Shown piece after piece: positions 24,388 to 33,797 of a DNA stretch of 64,000 nt. The stretch is from DATKQY01 sp035532475. Its GTDB lineage: Bacteria > Actinomycetota > Acidimicrobiia > Acidimicrobiales > Bog-793. A program made the translations under genes and the position numbers. The stretch's first letter is position 1, and each line of letters begins with the position of its first letter. The stretch covers positions 1-64,000 of the forward strand of contig DATKQY010000083.1 of the NCBI GenBank assembly GCA_035532475.1, in the 5' to 3' direction. The notes under the pieces are model-generated. The model searched no databases and was not told the origin of the DNA. It worked only from the letters and a program-made list of their open reading frames with translations.

Positions 24388-25068
24388 ATGACCGAAGCCG
24401 CTGACGCGAGCGCTCCCCGCACCTATCGACAGGTGCGGTTCGAGCACGCGCCGGGCTCCACGGAGATCCTCCTCGTCCGCCACGGCGAGTCGGCCGTCGC
24501 CGACCCGGGCAACCCGTTCACGTTGCTCGACGGGCGGGGTGACCCCGAGCTCTCGCCCGAGGGATGTGTCCAGGCCGAGGCGCTCGCCGAGCGGCTGGCG
24601 AAAGTGGGGATCGACGCGATCTACGTCACGCCGCTGCGCCGCACCGCAGAGACCGCCGCGCCGCTCGCCGCTCGACTCGGGGTGGAGCCGGTCGTCGAGC
24701 CCGGCATGGTCGAGGTCAACATGGGCGAGTGGGAGGGGGGCCTCTACCGACGGATGATCGCGGAGCGGAGCCCGCTCGCGATGAGGGTGTTCAGGGAGGA
24801 GCGCTGGGACGTCATCCCGGGCGCCGAGTCGAACGAGTCGCTGTTCACGCGCACCGGCGCCGCCATCGGGCGCATCGCCGAACGCCACCGTGACGGCCGG
24901 GTCGTCGTCGTGGCGCACGCCGTGTCGATCGGCACGGTCCTCGCCCAGGCGGCGCGCTCCTCACCGTTCGCCTTCGTCGCGGGGGACAACGCGTCCGTCT
25001 CGACGCTCGTGGTCGCGGGCGACCGCTGGACGGTGCGCCGCTTCAACGACACCGCTCACCTCGAGTAG
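24388..25068 (+). CDS. Histidine phosphatase (phosphoglycerate-mutase-like)
   Basis: A 226-residue member of the histidine phosphatase clan. The catalytic RHGE lies at about residues 31-34 (LLVRHGES), the second Arg in YVTPLRRTAETA, and the second His in VVVVAHAVSIG near residue 174. AGGAG precedes ATG 24388. It is a small-molecule or protein phosphatase; the substrate is not evident from the neighbours. Confidence 0.9.
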   Translation: MTEAADASAPRTYRQVRFEHAPGSTEILLVRHGESAVADPGNPFTLLDGRGDPELSPEGCVQAEALAERLAKVGIDAIYVTPLRRTAETAAPLAARLGVEPVVEPGMVEVNMGEWEGGLYRRMIAERSPLAMRVFREERWDVIPGAESNESLFTRTGAAIGRIAERHRDGRVVVVAHAVSIGTVLAQAARSSPFAFVAGDNASVSTLVVAGDRWTVRRFNDTAHLE

Positions 25069-25090
25069 GGCGTCCGAGCGGGGCGCCGGC

Positions 25091-26704
25091 TCATCGCTCG
25101 GTGTCCGGCGCCGCCGTCACGACGGGGACCTCCGGGGGTGACGGCGCCCGATCGGTGGCGATCGCGGGAGGCTCTGCGCCGTCGGCGTGACCGTCCGGCG
25201 GTCCGATGGCGGCGTCACGGTCCTCCGCGGGCGACTCGATCCCGCTCCCGAGTGGAAGCTCCACGACGAAGGTGCTGCCCGCGCCGCGGCCCGTGTCGAG
25301 GCGCGCCACCCCGCCGTGGGCCTCGGCGATCGACGCGACGATCGCGAGGCCGAGGCCCGACCCGCCGCTGCCGCGGGTGCGGGAGGGGTCAGCGCGGTAG
25401 AAGCGCTTGAAGACGTGGGGGGCGTGCTCGGGCGCGACGCCCGGGCCGTCGTCGTGGACGGCCAGGACCGCGCGTTCTCCTTCGGTGCGCACGGAGACCT
25501 CGACGGCGGTGCCCGGCGGTGTGTGGCGGATCGCGTTCTGCACCAGGTTCCCGACGACCTGCCGGAGGCGCTGCTCGTCGCCCTCGAGCACCACGGGCGT
25601 CGGCGCCTCGACGCTCAGGGTGCGGTCGGGTGCGACCACCTGTGCGTCGGCGGCCGCGTCGATCGCGATCGCGGCGAGGTCGACCGGGGCGCGCTCGAGC
25701 GGCCGGCCCTGGTCGAGGCGGGCCAGCAGGAGGAGGTCGTCGACCAGGACCCCCATGCGCGCCGCCTCGTCCTCGATCCTGCGCATGGCGAGCGCCAGGT
25801 CCTCGGGCCGGTTCGCCGCCCCGCGCCGGAACAGCTCCGAGTAGCCGCGGATCGAGGTGACCGGCGTCCGCAGCTCGTGCGAGGCGTCGGCCAGGAACTG
25901 GCGGAGCCGGTCCTCAGAGGCGCGCTGCTCGGTGAAGGCGTGCTCGATCTGGGCGAGCATGACGTTGAGGGCGGCACCGAGCCGTCCGACCTCGGTCGCG
26001 GGGTCGTCGTCGTCCACCCTGAGCGACAGGTCGCCGTCCGCGATCTGCCCGGCCGTCTCCTCGATGCGCTCGAGCGGGCGCAGCCCGACACGCACGACGG
26101 CGTAGCCGAGGCCGATGAGGACGAGGAGCGCCGCCGCCGACACCGCGATCTCGATCAGGACGAGCTGGCCGAGCGTGCCCTCGAGCCCGCTCAAGGGGAC
26201 GCCGAGGAGCGCGACGCCGAGCGAGGGGAGCGACCCGAAACCGGAGCTGACGTACACGTTCTCCGCCAGGACCCGGTACGAGCCCGACGTCCCGTTCAGG
26301 CTTCCGGTCATGGTGAACTGCAGCGTGGCGCCGGAGGAGGCGTTGAGCAGGGGCACCAACGAGCCCTTCGCGATCGTGAGGTGGAACCCGCTCGGTACCG
26401 AGAACAGCGGCACGCCGTTCGTCGAGACGACCTCCGCGGCCGTGTTCAACGGGAGCTTGGGCAGGTCGGAGAAGTGCGGGTTGCGCAGCTCGGCGAGCGC
26501 GATCTGCGCCCCGGTCTGCAACTGGGTGTCGACCTGGTTGTTCAGGTAGGCACCGATCTCGTTGTAGACGACGACATCGGCGACGACGAGACCGACCGCG
26601 GCGACGAGGACGAGCCCGAGCAGCAGACGCGACCGGAGCGACAGCCTCCGGGCATGGCGAGCGGCGGCCGGGCCGATCGCCCGGAGCCGCCTCGACGCCG
26701 GCAT
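25091..26704 (-). CDS. Sensor histidine kinase
   Basis: A 537-residue membrane kinase: TM1 about residues 26-47, an extracellular sensor region about 48-178, TM2 about 180-205, HAMP about 205-260, HisKA with His276 in ADASHELRTP, and a C-terminal ATPase domain with N box (QNAIRHTP), G1 (DDGPGV) and G2 (GSGLGLAIV). The tail after the kinase core is Pro/Ala-rich. It follows the response regulator gene by 8 nt. The layout resembles actinobacterial TcrY/MprB-type systems; the signal is unknown. Confidence 0.93.
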   Translation of the reverse strand: MPASRRLRAIGPAAARHARRLSLRSRLLLGLVLVAAVGLVVADVVVYNEIGAYLNNQVDTQLQTGAQIALAELRNPHFSDLPKLPLNTAAEVVSTNGVPLFSVPSGFHLTIAKGSLVPLLNASSGATLQFTMTGSLNGTSGSYRVLAENVYVSSGFGSLPSLGVALLGVPLSGLEGTLGQLVLIEIAVSAAALLVLIGLGYAVVRVGLRPLERIEETAGQIADGDLSLRVDDDDPATEVGRLGAALNVMLAQIEHAFTEQRASEDRLRQFLADASHELRTPVTSIRGYSELFRRGAANRPEDLALAMRRIEDEAARMGVLVDDLLLLARLDQGRPLERAPVDLAAIAIDAAADAQVVAPDRTLSVEAPTPVVLEGDEQRLRQVVGNLVQNAIRHTPPGTAVEVSVRTEGERAVLAVHDDGPGVAPEHAPHVFKRFYRADPSRTRGSGGSGLGLAIVASIAEAHGGVARLDTGRGAGSTFVVELPLGSGIESPAEDRDAAIGPPDGHADGAEPPAIATDRAPSPPEVPVVTAAPDTER

Positions 26705-26712
26705 CGCGGTGC

Positions 26713-27411
26713 CTACGTCGTCGCCGGGACCCGCAGGCTGTAACCCGCGCCCCGCAGCGTGTGGATCAGCGGCGGTCCAAGGGTGTCGATCTTCTTGCGC
26801 AGGTAGCTGATGTAGGTCTCGACGACGTTGGCGTCGCCGCCGAAGTCGTACTCCCAGACGTGGTCGAGGATCTGCGCCTTCGACAGGACGCGGCGCGGGT
26901 TCAGCATCAGGTAGCGGAGGAGCTTGAACTCGGTGGGCGTGAGCTCGATCGACGTCGTGCCGCGGAAGACCTCGCGGGTGTCCTCGTCGAGCTCGAGGTC
27001 GGCGAAGACGAGCCGGGACGACACCTCCTCGGAGTCGAGGACCCGGCGCAGCACCGCGCGCACCCGTGCGAGCAGCTCCTCCAGGCTGAAGGGCTTCGTC
27101 ACGTAGTCGTCGCCGCCGAGCGTGAGGCCGCGCACCTTGTCCTCGGTCGCGTCCTTCGCCGTTAGGAACAGGATCGGGACCCGCCGGCCCTCCTGGCGGA
27201 TCCGGCGCGCGACCTCGAATCCGTCGAGGTCGGGCAGCATCACGTCGAGGACGAGGAGGTGGGGACGGTAGGAGGCGAGGAGCTCGATCGCCGCCCGACC
27301 CGTGGCCGCCGTCTCCACCTCGAATCCCTCGTACCTGAGCGCGGTCGCGACGAGATCGGTGATGTTCGGCTCGTCGTCGACGACCAGCACGCGTCCCGCA
27401 GTCGACTCCAC
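26713..27411 (-). CDS. OmpR-family response regulator
   Basis: A 232-residue regulator with a receiver domain (acidic pocket VVDDEP, phospho-acceptor Asp56 in LLVLDVMLPDLDG, Lys in DDYVTKPFS) and an OmpR-type winged helix (LTPTEFKLLRYLMLNPRRVLS as two stretches, ending GAGYSLRVP). The start is GTG 27411; CACAAT ends 6 nt before it and may be a -10 of a leaderless message. It pairs with the kinase directly downstream. Confidence 0.93.
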   Translation of the reverse strand: MESTAGRVLVVDDEPNITDLVATALRYEGFEVETAATGRAAIELLASYRPHLLVLDVMLPDLDGFEVARRIRQEGRRVPILFLTAKDATEDKVRGLTLGGDDYVTKPFSLEELLARVRAVLRRVLDSEEVSSRLVFADLELDEDTREVFRGTTSIELTPTEFKLLRYLMLNPRRVLSKAQILDHVWEYDFGGDANVVETYISYLRKKIDTLGPPLIHTLRGAGYSLRVPATT

Positions 27412-27639
27412 CGCACCATTGTGCCGCTCATCTCTGTGGGCTCGCTGTGCATCTCCTGTCAGCAAGCGGTGGCCCGTCGGGCAGGGCGCGGGACGTCCCG
27501 CCGGGACCACCGCGCGGCTCACGTCGGCGCGACGAGACGGCTGCGCGGGCGGCCGGGCGGGCGCGCGGAGCACGGGTCGGAGCGAATGGACGGAGCCGGG
27601 CCGGAGCACCGCGTGAACGTGAGCCACGCCGCCACCTTT
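27412..27639. other. Short intergenic stretch, no gene seen
   Basis: The stretch lies upstream of the two-component operon, ending at the IS630 remnant. It holds the operon's promoter region only. Confidence 0.35.
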
Positions 27640-28660
27640 GCGCCGTAGACCAACATGAAGGCTCCGCGGTCTCGCTGTGGTGCTCGATGAAGGCGAGCAG
27701 CTCCTCGACCACGTCGTCTCGCGAGAACTCGCCGGGCGGAGCAGCTCGCGGGTGAGGACCGGAAGAAGCACTCGACCTGGTTGAGCCGGCTCGCGTGCGC
27801 GGGGTGTGGTGGACGACGAAGCGCGGATGGGTTGCCAACCAGGCCTCGGTCGCCTTCGAGGTGTGCCGGGAGCCGTCGTCCGTGACGACGTGGATCGACA
27901 GGTCGTCCTCGATGCTTACGTCGATCTCCTCCAAGAAGGAGATGGAGGTGACCGAGTCGTTGCGACCGATGTCCTTTGCGCGGACCTTGCCGGTCGCGAC
28001 GTCGAGCGAGGCGGTGCCGTAGCGGACGTGCTCGAGCTCGCGCCGGGCAGGACGACCCGGGCGGACCGGCGTCTCGGGTGCTTCCTGCTCTTTGCCTGGA
28101 TGCCGGTCGTCTCGTCGATGGACAGCGCGACGGCGTTCTCCGACGGGGCGAGGTAGAGCCGACAGATGCCCGCTGCCCGCTCCGAGAACTCCGGGGTGGC
28201 CCGCCGCGTCAGCCAGCCCTCTACCTTGTGGGGGCGCCGTCGTCAGCCGCGAGGAGGCACCTGATCTGGGAGGTGGAGATGGCGATCCCGGCCCTTGCCA
28301 TCGCTCCTGCAAGCTCGGAGTGGCTCCACTGCGGGGAGAGCTCGGGATGCTCGGAATGCTCGGAATGCTCGGGAGGTGACCTCGGCCACGAGCACGAGCC
28401 GGTCGGTCGGTCGACGGGGGGACGACCGGAGCGCTCAGCGTCGTCCGGAGGGCGAGGCCGAGATCCAGGATGCCGATCCGCCGTTTGCAGACCGACTGGG
28501 GAGCGTCCGACCTCCCCGGCGATCCGGCGGCCGGTCACGCCGTCCGCCGCGGGTAGGACCACCTCGGCGCGCTGGCGATCGCGATGCGGCGTCGTCTGGG
28601 CGCGCACCCGGTGCTCGAACTCGGTGTGCTCCTCCACGGTCAAGGCAAGCGGCTCCACGC
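27640..28660 (-). pseudogene. Degraded IS630-type transposase gene
   Basis: On the minus strand pieces of an IS630 DDE transposase are spread over at least two frames. The N-terminal HTH part (TTPHRDRQRAEVVL, then GVTGRRIAGEVGRS) begins near 28640. The C-terminal DDE part includes GTASLDVATGKVRAKDIGRN, FLEEIDVSIEDDLSIHVVTD and FSRDDVVEELLAFIEHH, ending near 27650. At the second catalytic Asp the usual DNGSSH reads DDGSRH, and the Pro-x-His-x-SWLNQVE region is frameshifted. No clear terminal repeats or target duplication were found. It is an old, inactive insertion. Confidence 0.8.
28343..28369. repeat. 9-bp tandem repeat inside the IS630 remnant
   Basis: Three units of CGG(A/G)ATGCT lie head to tail (28343-28351, 28352-28360, 28361-28369), the last two identical. 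In the transposase frame they give repeated Glu-His-Ser. They probably arose by slippage after inactivation. Confidence 0.7.
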
Positions 28661-28733
28661 TCCACACTGTCGACCTCCTGGAGTCGTCGATGTGGACGGT
28701 TCACGATGTTCGAGCCACCGATGCGGGGGTGCG

Positions 28734-30236
28734 CTAGGCGCCGAGCTCCGTGGCAAGCGTCGCCTCGTCGTGCGCCTCGACGGCGATGACCTGGGCATCG
28801 CTCGCCCGACGGGGCAGCGCCACGGCGATCAGCGCGGCGAGGACTGCGATGCCCGCAGCCACGGCGAACGCGAGCCCGAACCCGGCGCTCAGCGCCGCCC
28901 CCGCAGGGTGCGGTCCCGGGCGGGCAAGCAGGCTGTCCGACCTCGAGGTCGCGACGGTCGCGAGCGCGGCCAGTCCGAGCGAAGCGCCCACCTGGCGCGA
29001 CGTGTTCACCAGCCCCGAGGCGAGACCGGCTTCGCCGCCGCGGATCCCGCTCGTCGCGGCCAGGGTGATCGGCGTCAGCGCGACCCCGATGCCGAACGCC
29101 GCGACGGCGCCGGCGAGGATCACGACCGTCAACGGCTCGCGGGTGACACCGATGCGCGACAGCACGGCGAGCCCGACCGCCATGAGCAGGGGGCCGGCGA
29201 TCACCAACCGCCGCGTGCCGAGGCGCCCGACCAGCCGGACCGTCACCTGGGAGCCCGCGACGACGCTCAGCGAGAGCGGCGCGAACAGCAGGCCGGTGAC
29301 GATCGGCGACAGGTCGCGGACCTCCTGGCAGTAGAGGGAGAGGAAGTACCACATCGGGAACAGCGCGGCCGCCACCGCGAGCATCGCGAGGTTCGCGCTG
29401 CTCACCGAGCGCGAACCGAAGAGCCGAAGCGGCATGATCGGCGCGGCGGCGATCCGGGCCTCGTGGACGACGAAGGCGACGAGCAGCAGCACCGCCAGCG
29501 CCAAGGCGAGCACGGTGTCCCTCGAGGCCCAGCCGACGGCATCGGTGCGGACGACGCCGTAGACCAGCGCGCAGAGACCCGCGGTGACGAGGAAGGCGCC
29601 CGGCAGGTCGAGCCCGCGACGCTCACGGCCGCGGCTCTCCGAGAGGACCGCGTAGCCGGCGACCAGCACGACGGCGCCGATCGGGACGTTGATGAACAGC
29701 ACCCAGCGCCAAGTCAGCTCCTGGGTGATGATCCCGCTCAGCAGATTGCCGACGGCACCACCGGCCCCAGCGACACCGGCCCAGGTCCCCATCGCCCTTG
29801 CCCGCTCACGCGGCTCGGTGAAGGCGGTCGTGAGGATCGCCAGGGTGGACGGGGCGAGGATGGCGCCGCCGAGCCCCTGCGCGGCGCGCGCCGCGACGAG
29901 CATCGTCTGGCTGGTGGCGAAGCCGCCGACGAGGCTGGCCAAGCTGAACACGCCGAGTCCGAGGAGGAAGATCCGGCGTCGGCCGAACAGGTCGCCTGCT
30001 CGGCCTCCGAGCAGGAGGAAGCCGGCGAAGGTGAGCGTGTACGCGTTGACCACCCATTGGAGTCCGGCCGTCGAGAAGCCGAGGTCACGGTGGATGGAGG
30101 GGAGCGCGACGTTCACCACGGAGATGTCGAGCACCACCATGAACTGCCCGGTGCAGGCGAGCGCGAGGATCATCCACGACGGCGCGCGGCCCGAACCGCC
30201 CCGCAAGCGGGCCGCCGCCTCGCGAACTGTCGCCAT
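28734..30236 (-). CDS. DHA2-family MFS drug exporter
   Basis: A 500-residue major-facilitator protein with 14 predicted membrane segments, as in EmrB/QacA. Motif A is GRAGDLFGRRRIF between TM2 and TM3; motif C-like is GAGGAVGNLLSG; the D1-type motif (MVVLDISVVNVALP) is in TM1. ATG 30236 follows GGAGGAG, and the longer ORF towards 30671 has no such site. It likely pumps out hydrophobic or cationic drugs by proton antiport. The end of the gene is close to the IS630 remnant. Confidence 0.92.
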   Translation of the reverse strand: MATVREAAARLRGGSGRAPSWMILALACTGQFMVVLDISVVNVALPSIHRDLGFSTAGLQWVVNAYTLTFAGFLLLGGRAGDLFGRRRIFLLGLGVFSLASLVGGFATSQTMLVAARAAQGLGGAILAPSTLAILTTAFTEPRERARAMGTWAGVAGAGGAVGNLLSGIITQELTWRWVLFINVPIGAVVLVAGYAVLSESRGRERRGLDLPGAFLVTAGLCALVYGVVRTDAVGWASRDTVLALALAVLLLVAFVVHEARIAAAPIMPLRLFGSRSVSSANLAMLAVAAALFPMWYFLSLYCQEVRDLSPIVTGLLFAPLSLSVVAGSQVTVRLVGRLGTRRLVIAGPLLMAVGLAVLSRIGVTREPLTVVILAGAVAAFGIGVALTPITLAATSGIRGGEAGLASGLVNTSRQVGASLGLAALATVATSRSDSLLARPGPHPAGAALSAGFGLAFAVAAGIAVLAALIAVALPRRASDAQVIAVEAHDEATLATELGA

Positions 30237-30378
30237 CGCTCTCCTCCGTGCGCGCCGAAGCAGGCGCACTGCTGGGCTCGAGGGGAGCAACCGCTCCCGG
30301 CTCCGAGCTATTCCCGCCACTAGCCTCGCTCGCCATGGACGCGCCGGTCCCCCTGGAGCACGCCGAGGCCGCGAACCC

Positions 30379-30861
30379 GTGGAGCTGAGCCGGCGCGGCG
30401 GAGCGGACGAGCCGGAGGACCCCGCCAGCGCGCTCGCCGACGCCGTCGCCGCCTCGCTCCCCGGCTGGGTCGAACGATGCGTGGCGCGTCGACTCGCCGA
30501 GCGGCCCGGTCCGCCGGGCGCGACCGGTGAGGCGCTGGAGCGTGCGCGCGAGGCGGGCCGGCTGGCCGCTGCCGAGATCGTCCCGAAGCTGCGGGCGCTG
30601 CTCGCGAGCGACGTCGACGAGCAGTGGACGACGCCCCTCGCCCTCGTGCGAGAGGCGGTGCCCTTCGCCACCGCGGTGCTGCGAGAGCAGGGCGCGCCGA
30701 TCCCGGCGCGTGACGCGTTCGCCGCGAGCCGCCTCCCGGACGACCTCTACGACCTGACGCCCGCCAATCTCCAGGCGCTCGGCGACGAGGTCGGCGAGCT
30801 TGGCATCAGATGGGGAGCGGCCAAGGCATGGGAGCACAAGCGCCGCCACGGCGCGCCCTGA
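30379..30861 (+). CDS. Conserved actinobacterial protein of unknown function
   Basis: About 160 residues, mainly helical and charged. It has a central TTPLALVREAVPFATAVLRE, then LPDDLYDLTPANLQALGDEV and a C-terminal GIRWGAAKAWEHKRR. I recognise it only as a conserved actinobacterial family without known function. GTG 30379 is the likely start. A 17-codon ORF (ATG 30335 to TGA 30388) preceded by TAGCCT overlaps this start in another frame and could couple translation. It is divergent from the MFS exporter. Confidence 0.65.
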   Translation: MELSRRGGADEPEDPASALADAVAASLPGWVERCVARRLAERPGPPGATGEALERAREAGRLAAAEIVPKLRALLASDVDEQWTTPLALVREAVPFATAVLREQGAPIPARDAFAASRLPDDLYDLTPANLQALGDEVGELGIRWGAAKAWEHKRRHGAP

Positions 30862-31028
30862 ACGTCACCACGCAGAACGGCCGTCCACTCACGGTGCGCG
30901 CGTACCCGGGCGCGGGCCGCCGCAGCTGCCTAGGCTGCGCGGCCGAACGCTGAAGCCGCGCCGCCACGTGGGCGGTCAGCGGCGTACCCGCGTCGGGCAC
31001 CGCCCGCGGCGCGTGGCTCGCAGAGGGG

Positions 31029-33791
31029 GTGTGGATCACGAGCGAACCATGGCGTCGGCTCGTCGCCCCCCGGGTGCGTCGAACCCTGGCCCGCTCCGTC
31101 GGCGTGCTCGCTCGCCGGTACCGCAGCGCCGGCTGCGTCGCCTTCCTGGTGGCGATCGCGCTCGCGTGGTGCGCGCCGGCGCTCGCCCACGGCACCCTGT
31201 TCGGCAGCTACGACACCGCGCTGCGCGCCGGGCTCGGTGCTTCGCTCGTCTCGAGCGTCCACAACCCCTTGAGCGGGGACACCGCTAGGCAGGACGCCGT
31301 GTGGGCGCAGCTCAACTGGCTCGCGGTGCACCACGGCACCCTCCCGCTCTGGAACCCCTACAACGAGCTCGGCATCCCCGAGCTCGCCAACTTCCAGTCC
31401 GCTCCGGCCGCGCTTCCCTCGCTCGTCAGCTACCTCGTGCCGCTGTCGTCCGCGTACACCGTCGCCGTCCTCGTGAAGCTGCTCATCGCGGGGACCGGGT
31501 GCTTCTTCGCCGCCCGCGTGCTCGGCACCTCCCGCGTCGCGGCCCTCCTCGCCGGGGTCGTCGGCGAGCTGGCCGGCCCGAGCGCGGCCTGGGTCGGCTG
31601 GCCCCAGGCCGGCGTCGCCGCCTGGACCGGTTGGGTGCTCGGCTTCGTCCTGCTGATCTGCCGCAGGCCACGGTGGCGCTACGTGGTGGGGCTCGCGGTG
31701 GCGGTCGCGTTCGCCATCGCCGGCGGCTTTCCCGAGGTGCTGGCGATCCTCGCGATCGCGGCCGGCGCGGTCCTCCTCGCTCGCCTCGGGGTCGGCCGGA
31801 TGCTGCACGGGGAACGGCGCAGCGGCGTGGCCGGCCCGTCCCTGCGGCGTCGGCTCGGCGGCGTGACCGGCGGTGTCGGTCTCGGCGTGCTCCTCGCCGC
31901 GCCCGTATGGCTGCCGGGGCTCGCGGTCCTGCGCGCCAGCGTCACCGTCAACCGGCCCTCGCCGTTCTTCCTGCCTGCGGGAGAGCTGGCGCTGTTCTGG
32001 GACCCGACCTACTGGGGGCTCCCGACCGCCTCCAGCACGTGGTTCGGACCGATCAACTACTACGAGACCGCCGCGTTCGTCGGTCCCGTCGTGTGCTGCT
32101 GCGTTGCCGTCGCCCTGCTGCGCCGGTGGAGGCGACCCGAGGTGCTGGCGCTCGCGCTGGCGGGGACGCTCGTGCTGCTCCTCGCCCTCGGCGTGCCGCC
32201 GTTGCGCGAGCTCGCGACCTCGGCCCCGCTGCTCAGGTCGATCGCCTTCGGCCGGGGCCTCCTCGTCGTGTGCGCGCTCCTCGGCATCCTCGCCGCGGTC
32301 GGCTTCGACGAGCTGCGCGGCGGCCGGCCGGGGTGGGCCGGATGGGGGACCTTCGCCCTCGCGGCGGCGCTGACGATCGACCTGATCTCGACGACGGCCG
32401 GCGGCGGCCTGAGCGGCGCTGAGCGCCACCTGCGCCTCGAGGGGCTCTGGCTGGACTGCGGCGAGCTCGCGGTCTTCGGCGCCTTCTTGTGCTGGTCCGA
32501 GCTGCGCGCCCGCGCCCGCGCGACGTCGGCGCTGCTCAGGGCGCGCCGGGTCGGCGCGGCACCGCTTGTGCCTCGCGGCGGCGTCACCCTCGTCGCGGTG
32601 GCCGTCACGCTCGTCGTCGCCGGCGCCTCGGTCAACACCTGGTCGAGCCGGTACCTCCCGCGCAACGCCGCAGTGGACGCCTACGCGAAACGCGTCGGCG
32701 GCGCGCTCGTCGCCCTCGGTGGGGGTCACGTGCCGTCACAGCCGCCGCAGCTCGGTCTCGTCCCGGAGCTGAACGCGGCGTACCGTGTCCGCGAGCTCGC
32801 CGGCTACGACGCGATGACCTCCCGAGCGCTCCTCGACACCTGGACGGACCTCGCCCCTGCTCCGGATCTCGCCAGGTGGGAGCTCGCCGGGTCCGTGACC
32901 GACTTCGCCCCGGACGTGACGACGGTCGCGCAAGCCCGCGCCCTCGGCGTCTCCTACGTGCTCGAGCCGGCCCGCCCCGCGCTGCGCCTGGTCGGCAATG
33001 CGCGGTCCCTGCTGACCGGCGCCCTCGCCCGCGCCGGCAACCGGTCGGTCGACCTCGTGACCGGCACGCTCGACGAGCTCGAGTGGTACGTCGAGCAGGG
33101 GTCGCTGATCCGCGCCTTCCCCAGCCGCCTCCCGGGCTTCGTCGGCAGGTACCTGGCCGCCGAGGCCTCGCTGTCACCCGGAGCGGCCCAGGCGCCGAGC
33201 CCGCTCGGGACGCCGGCCGCGCAGACGGTGAGCGCGCTGTTGGACCGCCGCCCTGCGCTCGAGCCCGAGCTCGAGGCGCTCGTGACGAGTGCTCCCGTCC
33301 CCGGCCTCGTGCCCGTCGCCACCCTCGGACGCGAGGAGCTGTACCGGGTGCCGGGCCCGGCTGGGGCGAGCTTCGTCACGCCTGCCGCCGGCGCGGTCGA
33401 GGCATCGCTTCGCTACACGGCCGACGCAACCGCGACGATCACGCTGCGCGCCGCGCGCCCCAGCTGGGTGACCGTCGCCGTCGACGACGAGCCTGGATGG
33501 TCGGCCACAGTCGGTGGGCATGCCGCGGCGACCCGGGGCAGGAGCGGAGGCGAGATCCAGGTTCGCGTCCCCGCCGGCAAGCACGTGCTCACCCTCTCCT
33601 ACTGGCCCGAGCACCTCAGCCTGGCGCTCGGGCTCGCCCTCGGAGCGCTCTTGGTCCTTGCCGCCGGCTCGGTGCTCGCCTCGCGCCGCGGCCGGCGCGC
33701 GCGCGAGCCGGCTCGCTCCGCCACCGGAACGACGAGCGCCGAGCCGCCCGCGCCGAGCCGCCTCCTCGACGTCGGCTCGCGGTTGTCCTGA
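31029..33791 (+). CDS. YfhO-like multi-pass membrane protein
   Basis: A 920-residue protein resembling the YfhO family (GT-C-like membrane proteins thought to glycosylate lipoteichoic acid or related surface polymers). It has about 11 N-terminal hydrophobic segments up to residue 540, with the acidic loop FGSYDTALRAG near residue 60 and LPLWNPYNELG (residues about 108-118), which match the early loop of YfhO. A long extracytoplasmic domain and a final membrane segment follow (about 860-885). GTG 31029 is taken as start. It is convergent with the GT2-EAL gene (6 nt between stops). A role in surface polysaccharide modification is inferred. Confidence 0.75.
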   Translation: MWITSEPWRRLVAPRVRRTLARSVGVLARRYRSAGCVAFLVAIALAWCAPALAHGTLFGSYDTALRAGLGASLVSSVHNPLSGDTARQDAVWAQLNWLAVHHGTLPLWNPYNELGIPELANFQSAPAALPSLVSYLVPLSSAYTVAVLVKLLIAGTGCFFAARVLGTSRVAALLAGVVGELAGPSAAWVGWPQAGVAAWTGWVLGFVLLICRRPRWRYVVGLAVAVAFAIAGGFPEVLAILAIAAGAVLLARLGVGRMLHGERRSGVAGPSLRRRLGGVTGGVGLGVLLAAPVWLPGLAVLRASVTVNRPSPFFLPAGELALFWDPTYWGLPTASSTWFGPINYYETAAFVGPVVCCCVAVALLRRWRRPEVLALALAGTLVLLLALGVPPLRELATSAPLLRSIAFGRGLLVVCALLGILAAVGFDELRGGRPGWAGWGTFALAAALTIDLISTTAGGGLSGAERHLRLEGLWLDCGELAVFGAFLCWSELRARARATSALLRARRVGAAPLVPRGGVTLVAVAVTLVVAGASVNTWSSRYLPRNAAVDAYAKRVGGALVALGGGHVPSQPPQLGLVPELNAAYRVRELAGYDAMTSRALLDTWTDLAPAPDLARWELAGSVTDFAPDVTTVAQARALGVSYVLEPARPALRLVGNARSLLTGALARAGNRSVDLVTGTLDELEWYVEQGSLIRAFPSRLPGFVGRYLAAEASLSPGAAQAPSPLGTPAAQTVSALLDRRPALEPELEALVTSAPVPGLVPVATLGREELYRVPGPAGASFVTPAAGAVEASLRYTADATATITLRAARPSWVTVAVDDEPGWSATVGGHAAATRGRSGGEIQVRVPAGKHVLTLSYWPEHLSLALGLALGALLVLAAGSVLASRRGRRAREPARSATGTTSAEPPAPSRLLDVGSRLS

Positions 33792-33797
33792 CGCCGC

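Noticed and set aside
30335..30388. 17-codon ORF before the conserved unknown gene
   Set aside because: Could be a coupling leader ORF, but the peptide has no support beyond a TAGCCT box.
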